Assembly (NCBI GenBank): GCA_964582525.1
Contig: CAZOSP010000107.1
Coordinates: 1 to 11,375 of the forward strand
Reading direction: 5' to 3'
Length of the DNA stretch: 11,375 nt
DNA from: BB31 sp964582525
GTDB taxonomy: Bacteria; Pseudomonadota; Gammaproteobacteria; Beggiatoales; Beggiatoaceae
Part shown: piece after piece, positions 5,899 through 11,375 of the stretch
How positions within the stretch are numbered: the stretch's first letter is position 1
How the letters are laid out: every line of letters begins with the position of its first letter
The notes under the pieces: generated by a model
Database searches by the model: none
Seen by the model: only the letters and a program-made list of their open reading frames with translations
What the model was told of the DNA's origin: nothing
Position numbers and translations under genes: made by a program

Positions 5899-7071
5899 AT
5901 GAACAATTATTTAATTACCCCACTCGCGCCGCTGGTGTTGCGTGGCGGCAAGCCTGTGGATGCTAACACGGGCGATGATGTTTTAGTCTTTCCGCAGCCT
6001 TCGACTTTGGCGGGGGCGTTGCGCGGGGCCTATGCGATTCAAGCTAACGAAGATTTTGCCACCCAGCGCGAAATTATTGAAAAACGCGCCGCTAAAGGAC
6101 CGTTGCTGGCGGCGGTAAATGGCACACAAATCACGCCCTTGTTTGCCAAGCCAAATGATGTGTTTTATAGCAAGCCGAATACAGACGACAAACATGATTT
6201 GCGCCTGCATCGCTTAGTACCGCAGGCTGTGCAAGCCAATGAAGGCAGCGATTTGCCCGCTGGTTTGCAGCCTGTGTTTTTTCAACAGCCAACTAAAAGT
6301 AAGCCGGTAACCGGGGTTGCTTGGTGGACACAAGAAAATATGACGCGCTGGTTGTGCGCTGAGATGCCCGGTACAAAAACCGATAAACAAGGCATTTCTA
6401 ATATTAAAACCAATGCGTTAGGCTTTATGCAATTACCCACCGATGTGCGTTATCACGTCGCGCTGGATCGCAAAACCTTGGCCTCTGAGCCAGGTTTATT
6501 GTATCAATCCGCCGGGCGGGATTTTGCCGCATTACGTGCTGAACAAGGCGGTTGGCAAGCCGAGCATTACGCGCTGTTGGCGCAGTTTGAAGAAAGCATA
6601 GAACACGGCACTTTGCGCGTTGGCGGCGAGGGGCGTTTGTCGGCATTAACAGCAGGTGATGCTTGGCCACAGATGCCAGAGCGTTTGCGCCAAGCTTTAC
6701 GCGGCAAAAAACATAAAGGTGTAAAACACCTTCGGCTGATTTTACAAACGCCGGCTTTATTTAAGGCCGGTTGGCGACCGGATTGGTTGGATGAGCACAC
6801 ATTAACCGGCGAACATCCCTGTATTGCCGGCTTGCAGCTCAAACTCTGTGCCGCTGCGGTGGAACGCTGGCAAGCCATTTCGGGCTGGGATATGCGCCAT
6901 AACAAGCCCAAAGCGGTGCGGCGTTTAGTACCGGCGGGTAGCGTGTATTGGTTTGAAGTCATCGGCAACACTTTTAAGGACTGGGACAAGCTGTGGTTAA
7001 GCAGTTTGTGTGAGGATGAAAACGACCGCAACAATGGCTTTGGGTTGGCTGTGCCAGGGGTATGGCAATAA
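5899..7071 (+). CDS. cmr3: Type III-B RAMP protein Cmr3 (Cas5 group)
   Basis: A 390-residue Cmr subunit that, in known complexes, binds the 5' tag of the crRNA together with Cas10. Cmr3 hallmarks are at the N-terminus: ITPLAPLVLRGGKPVD, then VFPQPSTLAGALRGAYA (a typical RAMP loop that follows the phenylalanine-proline pair). The C-terminus ends in the glycine-rich stretch NNGFGLAVPGVW. Two start codons are adjacent, GTG (5896) and ATG (5899). The ATG is chosen because it is the stronger codon; GAGGA (5884-5888) fits either, and the difference is one residue. The length is normal. The gene follows cmr2 after a short gap with a CCTGACAG motif and precedes cmr4 by 38 bp. Confidence 0.92.
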   Translation: MNNYLITPLAPLVLRGGKPVDANTGDDVLVFPQPSTLAGALRGAYAIQANEDFATQREIIEKRAAKGPLLAAVNGTQITPLFAKPNDVFYSKPNTDDKHDLRLHRLVPQAVQANEGSDLPAGLQPVFFQQPTKSKPVTGVAWWTQENMTRWLCAEMPGTKTDKQGISNIKTNALGFMQLPTDVRYHVALDRKTLASEPGLLYQSAGRDFAALRAEQGGWQAEHYALLAQFEESIEHGTLRVGGEGRLSALTAGDAWPQMPERLRQALRGKKHKGVKHLRLILQTPALFKAGWRPDWLDEHTLTGEHPCIAGLQLKLCAAAVERWQAISGWDMRHNKPKAVRRLVPAGSVYWFEVIGNTFKDWDKLWLSSLCEDENDRNNGFGLAVPGVWQ

Positions 7072-7072
7072 G

Positions 7073-7096
7073 ACCTGTCAGGTTTCAGACAGATTT
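7073..7096. repeat. CCTGTCAGG / GACAGATTT motif between cmr3 and cmr4
   Basis: ACCTGTCAGGTTT (7073-7085) followed by CAGACAGATTT (7086-7096) combines both halves of the motif seen at 2720-2745 and 5867-5878. CTGTC (7075-7079) could pair with GACAG (7088-7092). There is no T-tract, so termination inside the operon is not expected; the hairpin might affect mRNA processing or relative expression of cmr4. Confidence 0.45.
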
Positions 7097-7109
7097 CGAG
7101 GAGAACACA

Positions 7110-8066
7110 ATGAAAAACACGGCAAGCAAATTTTATTTTTTACATGCCTTATCGCCGCTGCATATCGGCGTAGGGCAGGGCGCGGGGGTGATTGATTTAC
7201 CCATTGCGCGAGAAAAAGCCACCCACTTGCCCTTTGTGCCGGGGACGGCGATTAAAGGCGTGTTGCGCGAAGAATTGCGTCCTGAGAAGGACGGTGATAA
7301 GGACGGTGATAAAGCAGACTGGGAAGCCCTATTTGGTCCCGCCAAAGTCAATGACGACGGCGCAGCATTTATGGGTGCGTTGCTGATTAATGACGCGCAT
7401 TTGTTATGCTTGCCCGTGCGCTCGTTGGCAGGCACATTTGCTTGGGCGACTTGTCCGTTTATTTTGAAACGCTATGCGCGGGAGGCGCGGGAGGCGCGGG
7501 CTTTGAAACGCTATGCGCGGGAGGCGCGGGCGTTGCAGCTTGAAACACCCCCAGAAGTGCCAACAGTGACGGCAGAACAAGCAATCACGGCAAGCACACA
7601 AGACAATAAACCCAGTCTATTAGAACGCGATGGCGAAGTGATTTTAGAAGACTTGAATTTAACGGCGGGTGGTGATTCGTGTGGTTCGTCATGGGCAAAA
7701 CACCTCGCCCAAACTCTGTTTGTAGATGATGAGGACTGGCAAAAAGAATTTATCCAACGTTTTGTCATCCTGCCCGATGGGGTGTTTGATTTTCTCGCCG
7801 AAACTGCTACGGAAATTCGCGCACGGGTAAAAATCAACCATGCAACCCGTGTCGTTGAACGCGGCGCATTGTGGAACGAAGAAAACCTGCCCAGCGAAAG
7901 CTTGTTATATGGCGTGGTATATGCCGAGCAGTCGCGCAAACCTAAACATCAAAAAACAGCGGATGAGATGCTGCAAAGCTTGAGCTTGCTACCGCAAATG
8001 CGTTTGCAAATCGGCGGACATGCCACCACCGGACGCGGTTTGGTGCGGTGGGTGATGGGAAAATGA
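7110..8066 (+). CDS. cmr4: Type III-B RAMP protein Cmr4 (Cas7), backbone target RNase
   Basis: A 318-residue subunit that forms the helical backbone of the Cmr complex. Each copy cuts the target RNA once per 6 nt. The N-terminal motif IGVGQGAGVIDLPIARE contains D29, the position equivalent to the catalytic aspartate of known Cmr4. PGTAIKGVLRE (residues 44-54) is the next RAMP motif, and GGHATTGRGLVRW (302-314) is the C-terminal glycine-rich loop. The ATG at 7110 is chosen because GAGGAG (7098-7103) precedes it by 6 bases; the longer frame from 7062 would overlap the end of cmr3. Two in-frame tandem duplications are present: a 12-bp unit encoding KDGD (7287-7310), and a 39-bp offset duplication encoding LKRYAREAREARA then LKRYAREARA (from 7464 and 7503). 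Both fall in probable surface regions, so the fold should survive. Confidence 0.94.
   Translation: MKNTASKFYFLHALSPLHIGVGQGAGVIDLPIAREKATHLPFVPGTAIKGVLREELRPEKDGDKDGDKADWEALFGPAKVNDDGAAFMGALLINDAHLLCLPVRSLAGTFAWATCPFILKRYAREAREARALKRYAREARALQLETPPEVPTVTAEQAITASTQDNKPSLLERDGEVILEDLNLTAGGDSCGSSWAKHLAQTLFVDDEDWQKEFIQRFVILPDGVFDFLAETATEIRARVKINHATRVVERGALWNEENLPSESLLYGVVYAEQSRKPKHQKTADEMLQSLSLLPQMRLQIGGHATTGRGLVRWVMGK
7287..7310. repeat. 12-bp perfect tandem duplication in cmr4
   Basis: AAGGACGGTGAT occurs twice in a row (7287-7298, 7299-7310), in frame, giving KDGDKDGD at residues 60-67. It adds four residues to an acidic and basic loop between the second RAMP motif and WEALFGPA. Confidence 0.9.
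7464..7530. repeat. 39-bp-offset tandem duplication in cmr4
   Basis: The segment beginning TTGAAACGCTATGCGCGGGA at 7464 starts again at 7503. The first copy also contains an extra 9-bp GCGGGAGGC unit (two in a row), so it encodes 13 residues against 10 in the second. Both changes keep the frame. Near-perfect identity at the DNA level implies a recent event. Confidence 0.9.
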
Positions 8067-8076
8067 ATGTTCTCTG

Positions 8077-8099
8077 GTTCCCAAGTGGCACTTGGGAAC
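8077..8099. repeat. Perfect palindromic repeat in front of the antitoxin-like gene
   Basis: GTTCCCAAGTG (8077-8087) and CACTTGGGAAC (8089-8099) pair perfectly around one G. The same palindrome forms the end of the composite repeats at 341-430 and 9858-9946. It lies 10 bp after the cmr4 stop, inside the operon. It could be an RNA stem-loop that sets off the genes downstream; no T-tract follows, so simple termination is unlikely. Confidence 0.8.
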
Positions 8100-8141
8100 G
8101 AGAAAAAATACTTGAATATCAGCATATTGCAGGAGTAAGCC

Positions 8142-8369
8142 ATGAGAGAATATAGCTTTTCTGAAGCACAACAAAACTTGTCTGTCATGCTGGAATATGT
8201 CAAACAAGAAGGGGTGGTTTGTATCAAAAAAAGCAATGGTGAATTGTTTTATATTCAAGCCAGTATCCACAAAAAATCACCCTTAGATGTTGATGGTGTG
8301 AACTTAGGTTTATCTAAGCATGAAATTGTAGAGACTATTAGAGAAAGCCGAGCCAAAGACTACCGCTAA
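8142..8369 (+). CDS. Phd/YefM-type antitoxin-like protein, no partner toxin
   Basis: A 75-residue protein. REYSFSEAQQNLSVMLEYVKQEGVVCIKK matches the N-terminal pattern of Phd/YefM (prevent-host-death) antitoxins, which bind DNA as dimers and neutralise a partner toxin. The C-terminal half (DVDGVNLGLSKHEIVETIRESR) resembles a common subgroup with the same spacing, but its toxin partner is unknown. The next gene is cmr5, so no toxin is adjacent. AGGAG (8131-8135) precedes the ATG by 6 bases, so it should be well translated. It splits cmr4 from cmr5, which are normally adjacent, and follows a palindromic repeat, so it looks inserted. It could act as an autoregulator of the operon, be a leftover of a toxin-antitoxin pair, or counter a toxin elsewhere. 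Family moderately sure, function unknown. Confidence 0.7.
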   Translation: MREYSFSEAQQNLSVMLEYVKQEGVVCIKKSNGELFYIQASIHKKSPLDVDGVNLGLSKHEIVETIRESRAKDYR

Positions 8370-8389
8370 ACTCATCATAAGGAAAGATC

Positions 8390-8812
8390 ATGCAAGCACG
8401 ATCACAGCAATATGCCCAAGCGATTTACACTTTAATCAATCCACTCAAAGACGACACTGTTTTACCCGCTAAAGAACGCAAACGCTACGGTGCCTTATGT
8501 CACAGATTTCCGCTGATTGTACGCGAAAACGGGCTGGTGGCAGCGTTTGGATTTTTAGCCGCCAAAGGCGGCGCAGACGAAAAAAGCCCTGAAAATTTGC
8601 TACTTAGACATTACGCCTGCGCATTAAACTTTCCTAGCCACGATGCTTTACACCGAACCGTGCGTGAAGCACCACTCATGCAATACTGCCACCTCACCCA
8701 ACAAACCTTACAACTGGCGGAATGGTTCAAACGCTATGCCGAGGGCGTGTTAAAAGTCAGTGCGGACGGCACAAGTCCAGCAGAACAAGAAGAGGAGACT
8801 GCTCATGCCTGA
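8390..8812 (+). CDS. cmr5: Type III-B small subunit Cmr5 (Cas11)
   Basis: A 140-residue small, mostly helical subunit that lines the inner (target RNA) side of the Cmr complex next to the Cmr4 filament. The pattern RSQQYAQAIYTLI at the N-terminus, then ERKRYGALCHRFPLIVRENGLVAAFGFLAAKG, is typical of Cmr5. The C-terminal helix is QTLQLAEWFKRYAEGVL. The ATG at 8390 has AAGGAAA (8379-8385) upstream. The end of the gene overlaps the start of cmr6 by 8 bp, indicating coupled translation. Position between the antitoxin-like gene and cmr6 is consistent with a single operon. Assignment rests on the sequence pattern, the size and the position. Confidence 0.9.
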   Translation: MQARSQQYAQAIYTLINPLKDDTVLPAKERKRYGALCHRFPLIVRENGLVAAFGFLAAKGGADEKSPENLLLRHYACALNFPSHDALHRTVREAPLMQYCHLTQQTLQLAEWFKRYAEGVLKVSADGTSPAEQEEETAHA

Positions 8813-9809
8813 TGTCATCATGCAGCGCGATGCGGTAAAAAAAGCATTTCAACAGGCTCAAGCCCCCCATGCCGGATTATGGTTGGCACGCGGACTGCCT
8901 GAATGGAAACAACAAAAAGATAAAAAAGGTGAAGATTTCCAACAACACATCGACCGAGCTACCCGCATCAAAGCCCCGGCGATTTATCAAAAAGCCTACG
9001 AACGCTGGCAAGCTGGACTGCTTGCCGACAATGCGCAACTCTGGTGCGGCAAGGTAGACGGGCGTTTATTCATCGGCTCAGGCGGCGCGTCGGTGCTAGA
9101 AACTGCCATCACCCTATCCCACACTTACGGCGTGCCGGTGATTCCGGGTTCGGCGGTCAAAGGCTTGGCGCGTGCTTATGCCGATACCCAAGAACAACTG
9201 ACTGCCGCGCAAAAAGGCGTGTTATTCGGCAAAGACAGCGACACGCCGCAAAATGCCGAGGCGGGTTATGTGTTGTTCCATGATGCTTGGTGGATACCTG
9301 AAACCCAAGCACCGTTAGCGGCAGAGGTGATTACCGTGCATCATCAAGACTACTATGGCGCGGGCGGTAGTGTGAAAAACGCCAGTGATTTTGATTCGCC
9401 CATCCCCACGCAACACATCGCCGCCCGTGGTTCGTTTTTATTCGCGCTGCAATGTGGCGATGACGACTGGGCGGAATATGCAATGAATTTGTTAAAAGTT
9501 GCGTTGCAACATTGGGGTATCGGCGGCAAAACGGCAGCGGGGTATGGGCGGTTCGTTGAGTCGCCTGAAGAATTATCAGAATTTCGTCAGCAATTACGCG
9601 ATGAACTTGAAGCTTTAGGCTTCAGCGGAGCAGGTAAAGCAGGCGAGTTATTAGTTAAGGCAGAAAAAGAAGTGGCAACTAACCCAGAAGAAGCTATTGA
9701 AATTGCACAGGAATTAAAGCGTTATTATAAGGACAAGCTAAAACAATGGGATAACGGCAATGCTAAACAGCGCAAACGCCAAGACCGAATCGAAAAAATA
9801 CTTGTCTGA
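8805..9809 (+). CDS. cmr6: Type III-B RAMP protein Cmr6 (Cas7 group)
   Basis: A 334-residue RAMP subunit that closes the Cmr backbone next to Cmr1 in known structures. The RAMP motifs are FIGSGGASVLETAITLSHTYGVPVIPGSAVKGLARAYA split over residues 89-126 (the PGSAVKG loop at 114-120), and the glycine-rich GIGGKTAAGYGRF near residues 243-255. The ATG at 8805 lies inside the end of cmr5 (overlap 8805-8812) and has AGAGGAG (8791-8797) at the correct distance. The longer reading from 8760 is rejected for that reason. The C-terminal 50 residues are a Lys/Glu-rich helical extension ending in RKRQDRIEKILV. It is the last cmr gene; a 167-bp spacer with repeats follows. Confidence 0.92.
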   Translation: MPDVIMQRDAVKKAFQQAQAPHAGLWLARGLPEWKQQKDKKGEDFQQHIDRATRIKAPAIYQKAYERWQAGLLADNAQLWCGKVDGRLFIGSGGASVLETAITLSHTYGVPVIPGSAVKGLARAYADTQEQLTAAQKGVLFGKDSDTPQNAEAGYVLFHDAWWIPETQAPLAAEVITVHHQDYYGAGGSVKNASDFDSPIPTQHIAARGSFLFALQCGDDDWAEYAMNLLKVALQHWGIGGKTAAGYGRFVESPEELSEFRQQLRDELEALGFSGAGKAGELLVKAEKEVATNPEEAIEIAQELKRYYKDKLKQWDNGNAKQRKRQDRIEKILV

Positions 9810-9834
9810 ATCAGGATTTGCTGGATTTTTGCTA

Positions 9835-9857
9835 GTTCCCAAGCGCCGCTTGGGAAC
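9835..9857. repeat. Perfect palindrome GTTCCCAAGCG-C-CGCTTGGGAAC
   Basis: Arms of 11 bases (9835-9845 and 9847-9857) surround one C. The core TTCCCAAG/CTTGGGAA is the same as in the other palindromes of this family. It sits 25 bp after the cmr6 stop and directly next to the composite repeat copy at 9858. Confidence 0.8.
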
Positions 9858-9946
9858 TCATACCTTGCCAGCGTTGCTGGACTGTTAGTACAGACCGCAA
9901 CGCGGTCAAGATCGCATTCCCAAGTGGCACTTGGGAACGAGGGCAA
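9858..9946. repeat. Composite palindromic repeat, copy 2 (upstream of second CARF gene)
   Basis: An 89-bp unit closely matching 341-430, with differences mostly in the short segment between the first two palindromes. It contains CCAGCGTTGCTGG (9868-9880, one mismatched pair), GACCGCAACGCGGTC (9893-9907) and the perfect TTCCCAAGTG-G-CACTTGGGAA (9917-9937). It ends 30 bp before the ATG of the second CARF gene. Confidence 0.85.
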
Positions 9947-9976
9947 CTATTTGCTCGGAAACCAGAGGGTATTTTG

Positions 9977-11125
9977 ATGAGTAAAACAATAATCTGTTCT
10001 ACAGGTACAAGCTCTGCAAAACTCTTATTAAAAGAATTGCAAGAACAAAATTCAGGAGAATTTATCAGTCTGAAAAGCTGGATCAGCCAGCAAGACTCAA
10101 TCGACATTGCGGCTGAAAAAATAGCTCAAACATTTGTGTGTTTTTCATTTAACGACGAAGCTAACTTAACAGCCAAATTGTCAGCAGAAATTCATTCTTT
10201 AGTACGCATTGGGCTAGATGCAACTGATCGCGTCGTGCTGATTGCTTCAGGTACTGATGATGGTTATTGCTGTGCGCTTGCGGTTCAAAAATACCTGCTT
10301 AAATATTGGCAAGGCGTGCAAGTAGAAGTTAAACAAATTGAAGGGTTACAAGTTACTGATGTCAAATTATTTCGCACTAAGGGTGTTGTTGAATTTGTTA
10401 AAGATGTACTGGAAATAATTAATAAGTATGGAAAAGACTCTGTTATCTTAAATCCTACCGGCGGGTTTAAGGCTTTAGTCCCCTACACTGTACTCATTGG
10501 CATGTTAAAAGAGGTGACCTGTCGTTATATCTTTGAACAATCCAGCAGTTTAATTGAATTGCCGCCTTTCCCAGTCGAATTTAGCCAGTTTCATTTTGAA
10601 AAATATCAGCCTTTGTTTGAAGAAATAGACAAAGAATCTTATATTAGCGTATCAGCTTGGGAGCAAAAAGTCCCGCATCATGATCGTCGGTTTATGCACG
10701 CATTATTTGAATTTGAAGACAACACAACAGTAACATTATCCGCGATTGGTTTTATGTTTGTTGAAGAAATACAAAAACCTACCGCGTATATACCTTATCT
10801 ATCTCAAAAAGCCTTTGATGATTGTTTTCATAATTTAAAAAAATTAGACAACTGCGACCCATTTAGATATATCAGTCGGATGGCGGCATCGAGTGAAACT
10901 TTAGAAAAAAATAAGCATATCGCTGTAGATGAACATCTTGTTTGGCTAAAACCGGGAAACACAACAGATCGTTATTTAATTTCTTTAGAAGGAAAACATC
11001 TATTGGTTTGGCGAGGTATTCGAGAAGATGAGGTCGGTACAAATTACTCACGAGAAGTTATCGTAAGACCGAGTATAGATCGTGCGAAGTTCTCACCTTT
11101 CATGCGTATGGATTTTAAAGAATAA
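9977..11125 (+). CDS. CARF-domain protein, APE2256/TIGR02619-like, possible RelE-like C-terminus
   Basis: A 382-residue protein. The N-terminal half (1-210) looks like a CARF sensor of the APE2256 family: STGTS near the N-terminus (8-12), LIASGTDDGY (88-97), and the ligand-loop signature ILNPTGGFKAL (157-167), followed by IELPPFPVEF. Such domains bind cyclic oligoadenylate. The second half is harder. No HEPN RxxxxH motif and no PD-(D/E)XK triad were seen. The last 65 residues, with LVWLKPGNTTDRYLISLEGK and a following strand, could be a RelE-like fold, since CARF-RelE fusions are known, but this is tentative. It may instead be a ring nuclease or an unrelated effector. The start at ATG 9977 is chosen over TTG 9974 because GAGGG (9964-9968) is correctly spaced. 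It is separated from cmr6 by repeats, so it may have its own promoter. Codon use is more A/T-rich than in the cmr genes, which suggests separate ancestry. Confidence 0.75.
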   Translation: MSKTIICSTGTSSAKLLLKELQEQNSGEFISLKSWISQQDSIDIAAEKIAQTFVCFSFNDEANLTAKLSAEIHSLVRIGLDATDRVVLIASGTDDGYCCALAVQKYLLKYWQGVQVEVKQIEGLQVTDVKLFRTKGVVEFVKDVLEIINKYGKDSVILNPTGGFKALVPYTVLIGMLKEVTCRYIFEQSSSLIELPPFPVEFSQFHFEKYQPLFEEIDKESYISVSAWEQKVPHHDRRFMHALFEFEDNTTVTLSAIGFMFVEEIQKPTAYIPYLSQKAFDDCFHNLKKLDNCDPFRYISRMAASSETLEKNKHIAVDEHLVWLKPGNTTDRYLISLEGKHLLVWRGIREDEVGTNYSREVIVRPSIDRAKFSPFMRMDFKE

Positions 11126-11193
11126 GCTCGCGTGTCAAGGTTTGCGACCTTCTCCCAAACGTTTTGATTAACTTCAAGGTCATTTGAAAGGTT

Positions 11194-11226
11194 CAGGTGC
11201 AGGTTACAAACCTGCACCTGCCTTTT
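11194..11226 (+). terminator. Probable terminator after the second CARF gene
   Basis: CAGGTGCAGGTT (11194-11205) and AACCTGCACCTG (11209-11220) pair perfectly over 12 bases around an ACA loop, followed by CCTTTTA. The stem is strong but the T-tract is short. It lies 68 bp after the CARF stop and probably ends the transcript. It may also belong to a dispersed palindromic repeat family. Confidence 0.65.
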
Positions 11227-11355
11227 ACACTCCGCGTCTGGGGTGGTGAAAATTATTCGATTTTAGAGGTTTTTGGTGACCAAACAGATTGCGCTTTTGT
11301 TCCGATGCTAACCCCTTCAAGGCTGGATTCCCGCATGGGAGTGCTAATCGTAAGA

Positions 11356-11375
11356 CTTAGCACCGCCGCCGTAGG
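11356..11375. repeat. Copy of the 477-496 repeat at the right edge
   Basis: CTTAGCACCGCCGCCGTAGG matches 477-496 at 18 of 20 positions and is cut by the window end. The same repeat family therefore lies on both sides of the CRISPR module. Confidence 0.6.

Larger units (their letters stand above)
11126..11375. other. Non-coding right end with terminator and repeats
   Basis: No gene is seen in these 250 bp. A short hairpin AAGGT-TTGCG-ACCTT (11137-11151) and a long one (11194-11220) follow the CARF gene. The last 20 bases are a member of the repeat family at 477-496. No CRISPR repeat-spacer pattern is visible. Confidence 0.6.

Noticed and set aside
6567..7034. 155-codon minus-strand open frame opposite cmr3, and similar ones opposite the other cmr genes
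   Set aside because: They lie opposite well-supported coding genes, lack ribosome binding sites and show no family pattern.
7062..7109. Upstream extension of cmr4 overlapping cmr3
   Set aside because: The ATG at 7110 has a strong, correctly spaced GAGGAG, and Cmr4 homology starts there; the extension translates the intergenic motif.
8760..8804. Upstream extension of cmr6 into cmr5
   Set aside because: AGAGGAG at 8791-8797 is spaced for the ATG at 8805, and the extra 15 residues are unlike Cmr6.
11126..11375. Possible CRISPR array or leader at the right end
   Set aside because: Only single hairpins and one dispersed-repeat copy are seen; no repeat-spacer periodicity.

Overview
The window carries a complete type III-B (Cmr) CRISPR-Cas effector module with its accessory signalling genes, all on the + strand. 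Order: card1/can2-like CARF nuclease, crn2 ring nuclease (DUF1874/AcrIII-1 family), a DUF2442 small gene, cmr1, cmr2 (cas10), cmr3, cmr4, a Phd/YefM-type antitoxin-like gene, cmr5, cmr6, then a second CARF protein (APE2256/TIGR02619-like). No CRISPR array, cas6, cas1 or cas2 is visible, so crRNAs must come from elsewhere in the genome. The base composition, the ribosome binding sites and the abundant short palindromic intergenic repeats suggest a gammaproteobacterium, possibly a sulfur- or methane-oxidising lineage. That assignment is an inference from overall style and is not firm.

Layout. Positions 1-74 hold the tail of a gene that enters from the left. Positions 75-627 are non-coding and end in a dense cluster of palindromes (341-526). 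card1 and crn2 (628-2086) form a tight pair with a 1-bp gap. A patchwork of 724 bp (2087-2809) holds a DUF2442 gene flanked by a 26-bp imperfect direct repeat, a nested fold-back element and a terminator-like hairpin. The cmr operon runs from 2810 to 9809, with the antitoxin-like gene placed between cmr4 and cmr5. A repeat-rich spacer (9810-9976) leads to the second CARF gene (9977-11125), followed by a strong hairpin and more repeats. The last 20 bases match a repeat seen at 477-496.

How it should work (family knowledge plus inference). The Cmr complex binds crRNA. Cmr4 subunits cut the target RNA, and Cas10 makes cyclic oligoadenylate through its GGDD palm. Cas10 here begins directly at the first palm and has no HD DNase domain, so defence probably depends on Cmr4 RNA cleavage and on effectors activated by the second messenger. 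Card1 would be activated by the messenger, probably cA4, to degrade nucleic acid. Crn2 would destroy cA4 and end the response. The second CARF protein would be another sensor; its C-terminal half is unassigned, with a weak RelE-like look.

Most notable points: a sensor/off-switch gene pair, an HD-less Cas10, an orphan antitoxin inside the cmr operon, two in-frame tandem duplications in cmr4, and a ~90-bp composite repeat placed upstream of each of the two CARF genes.
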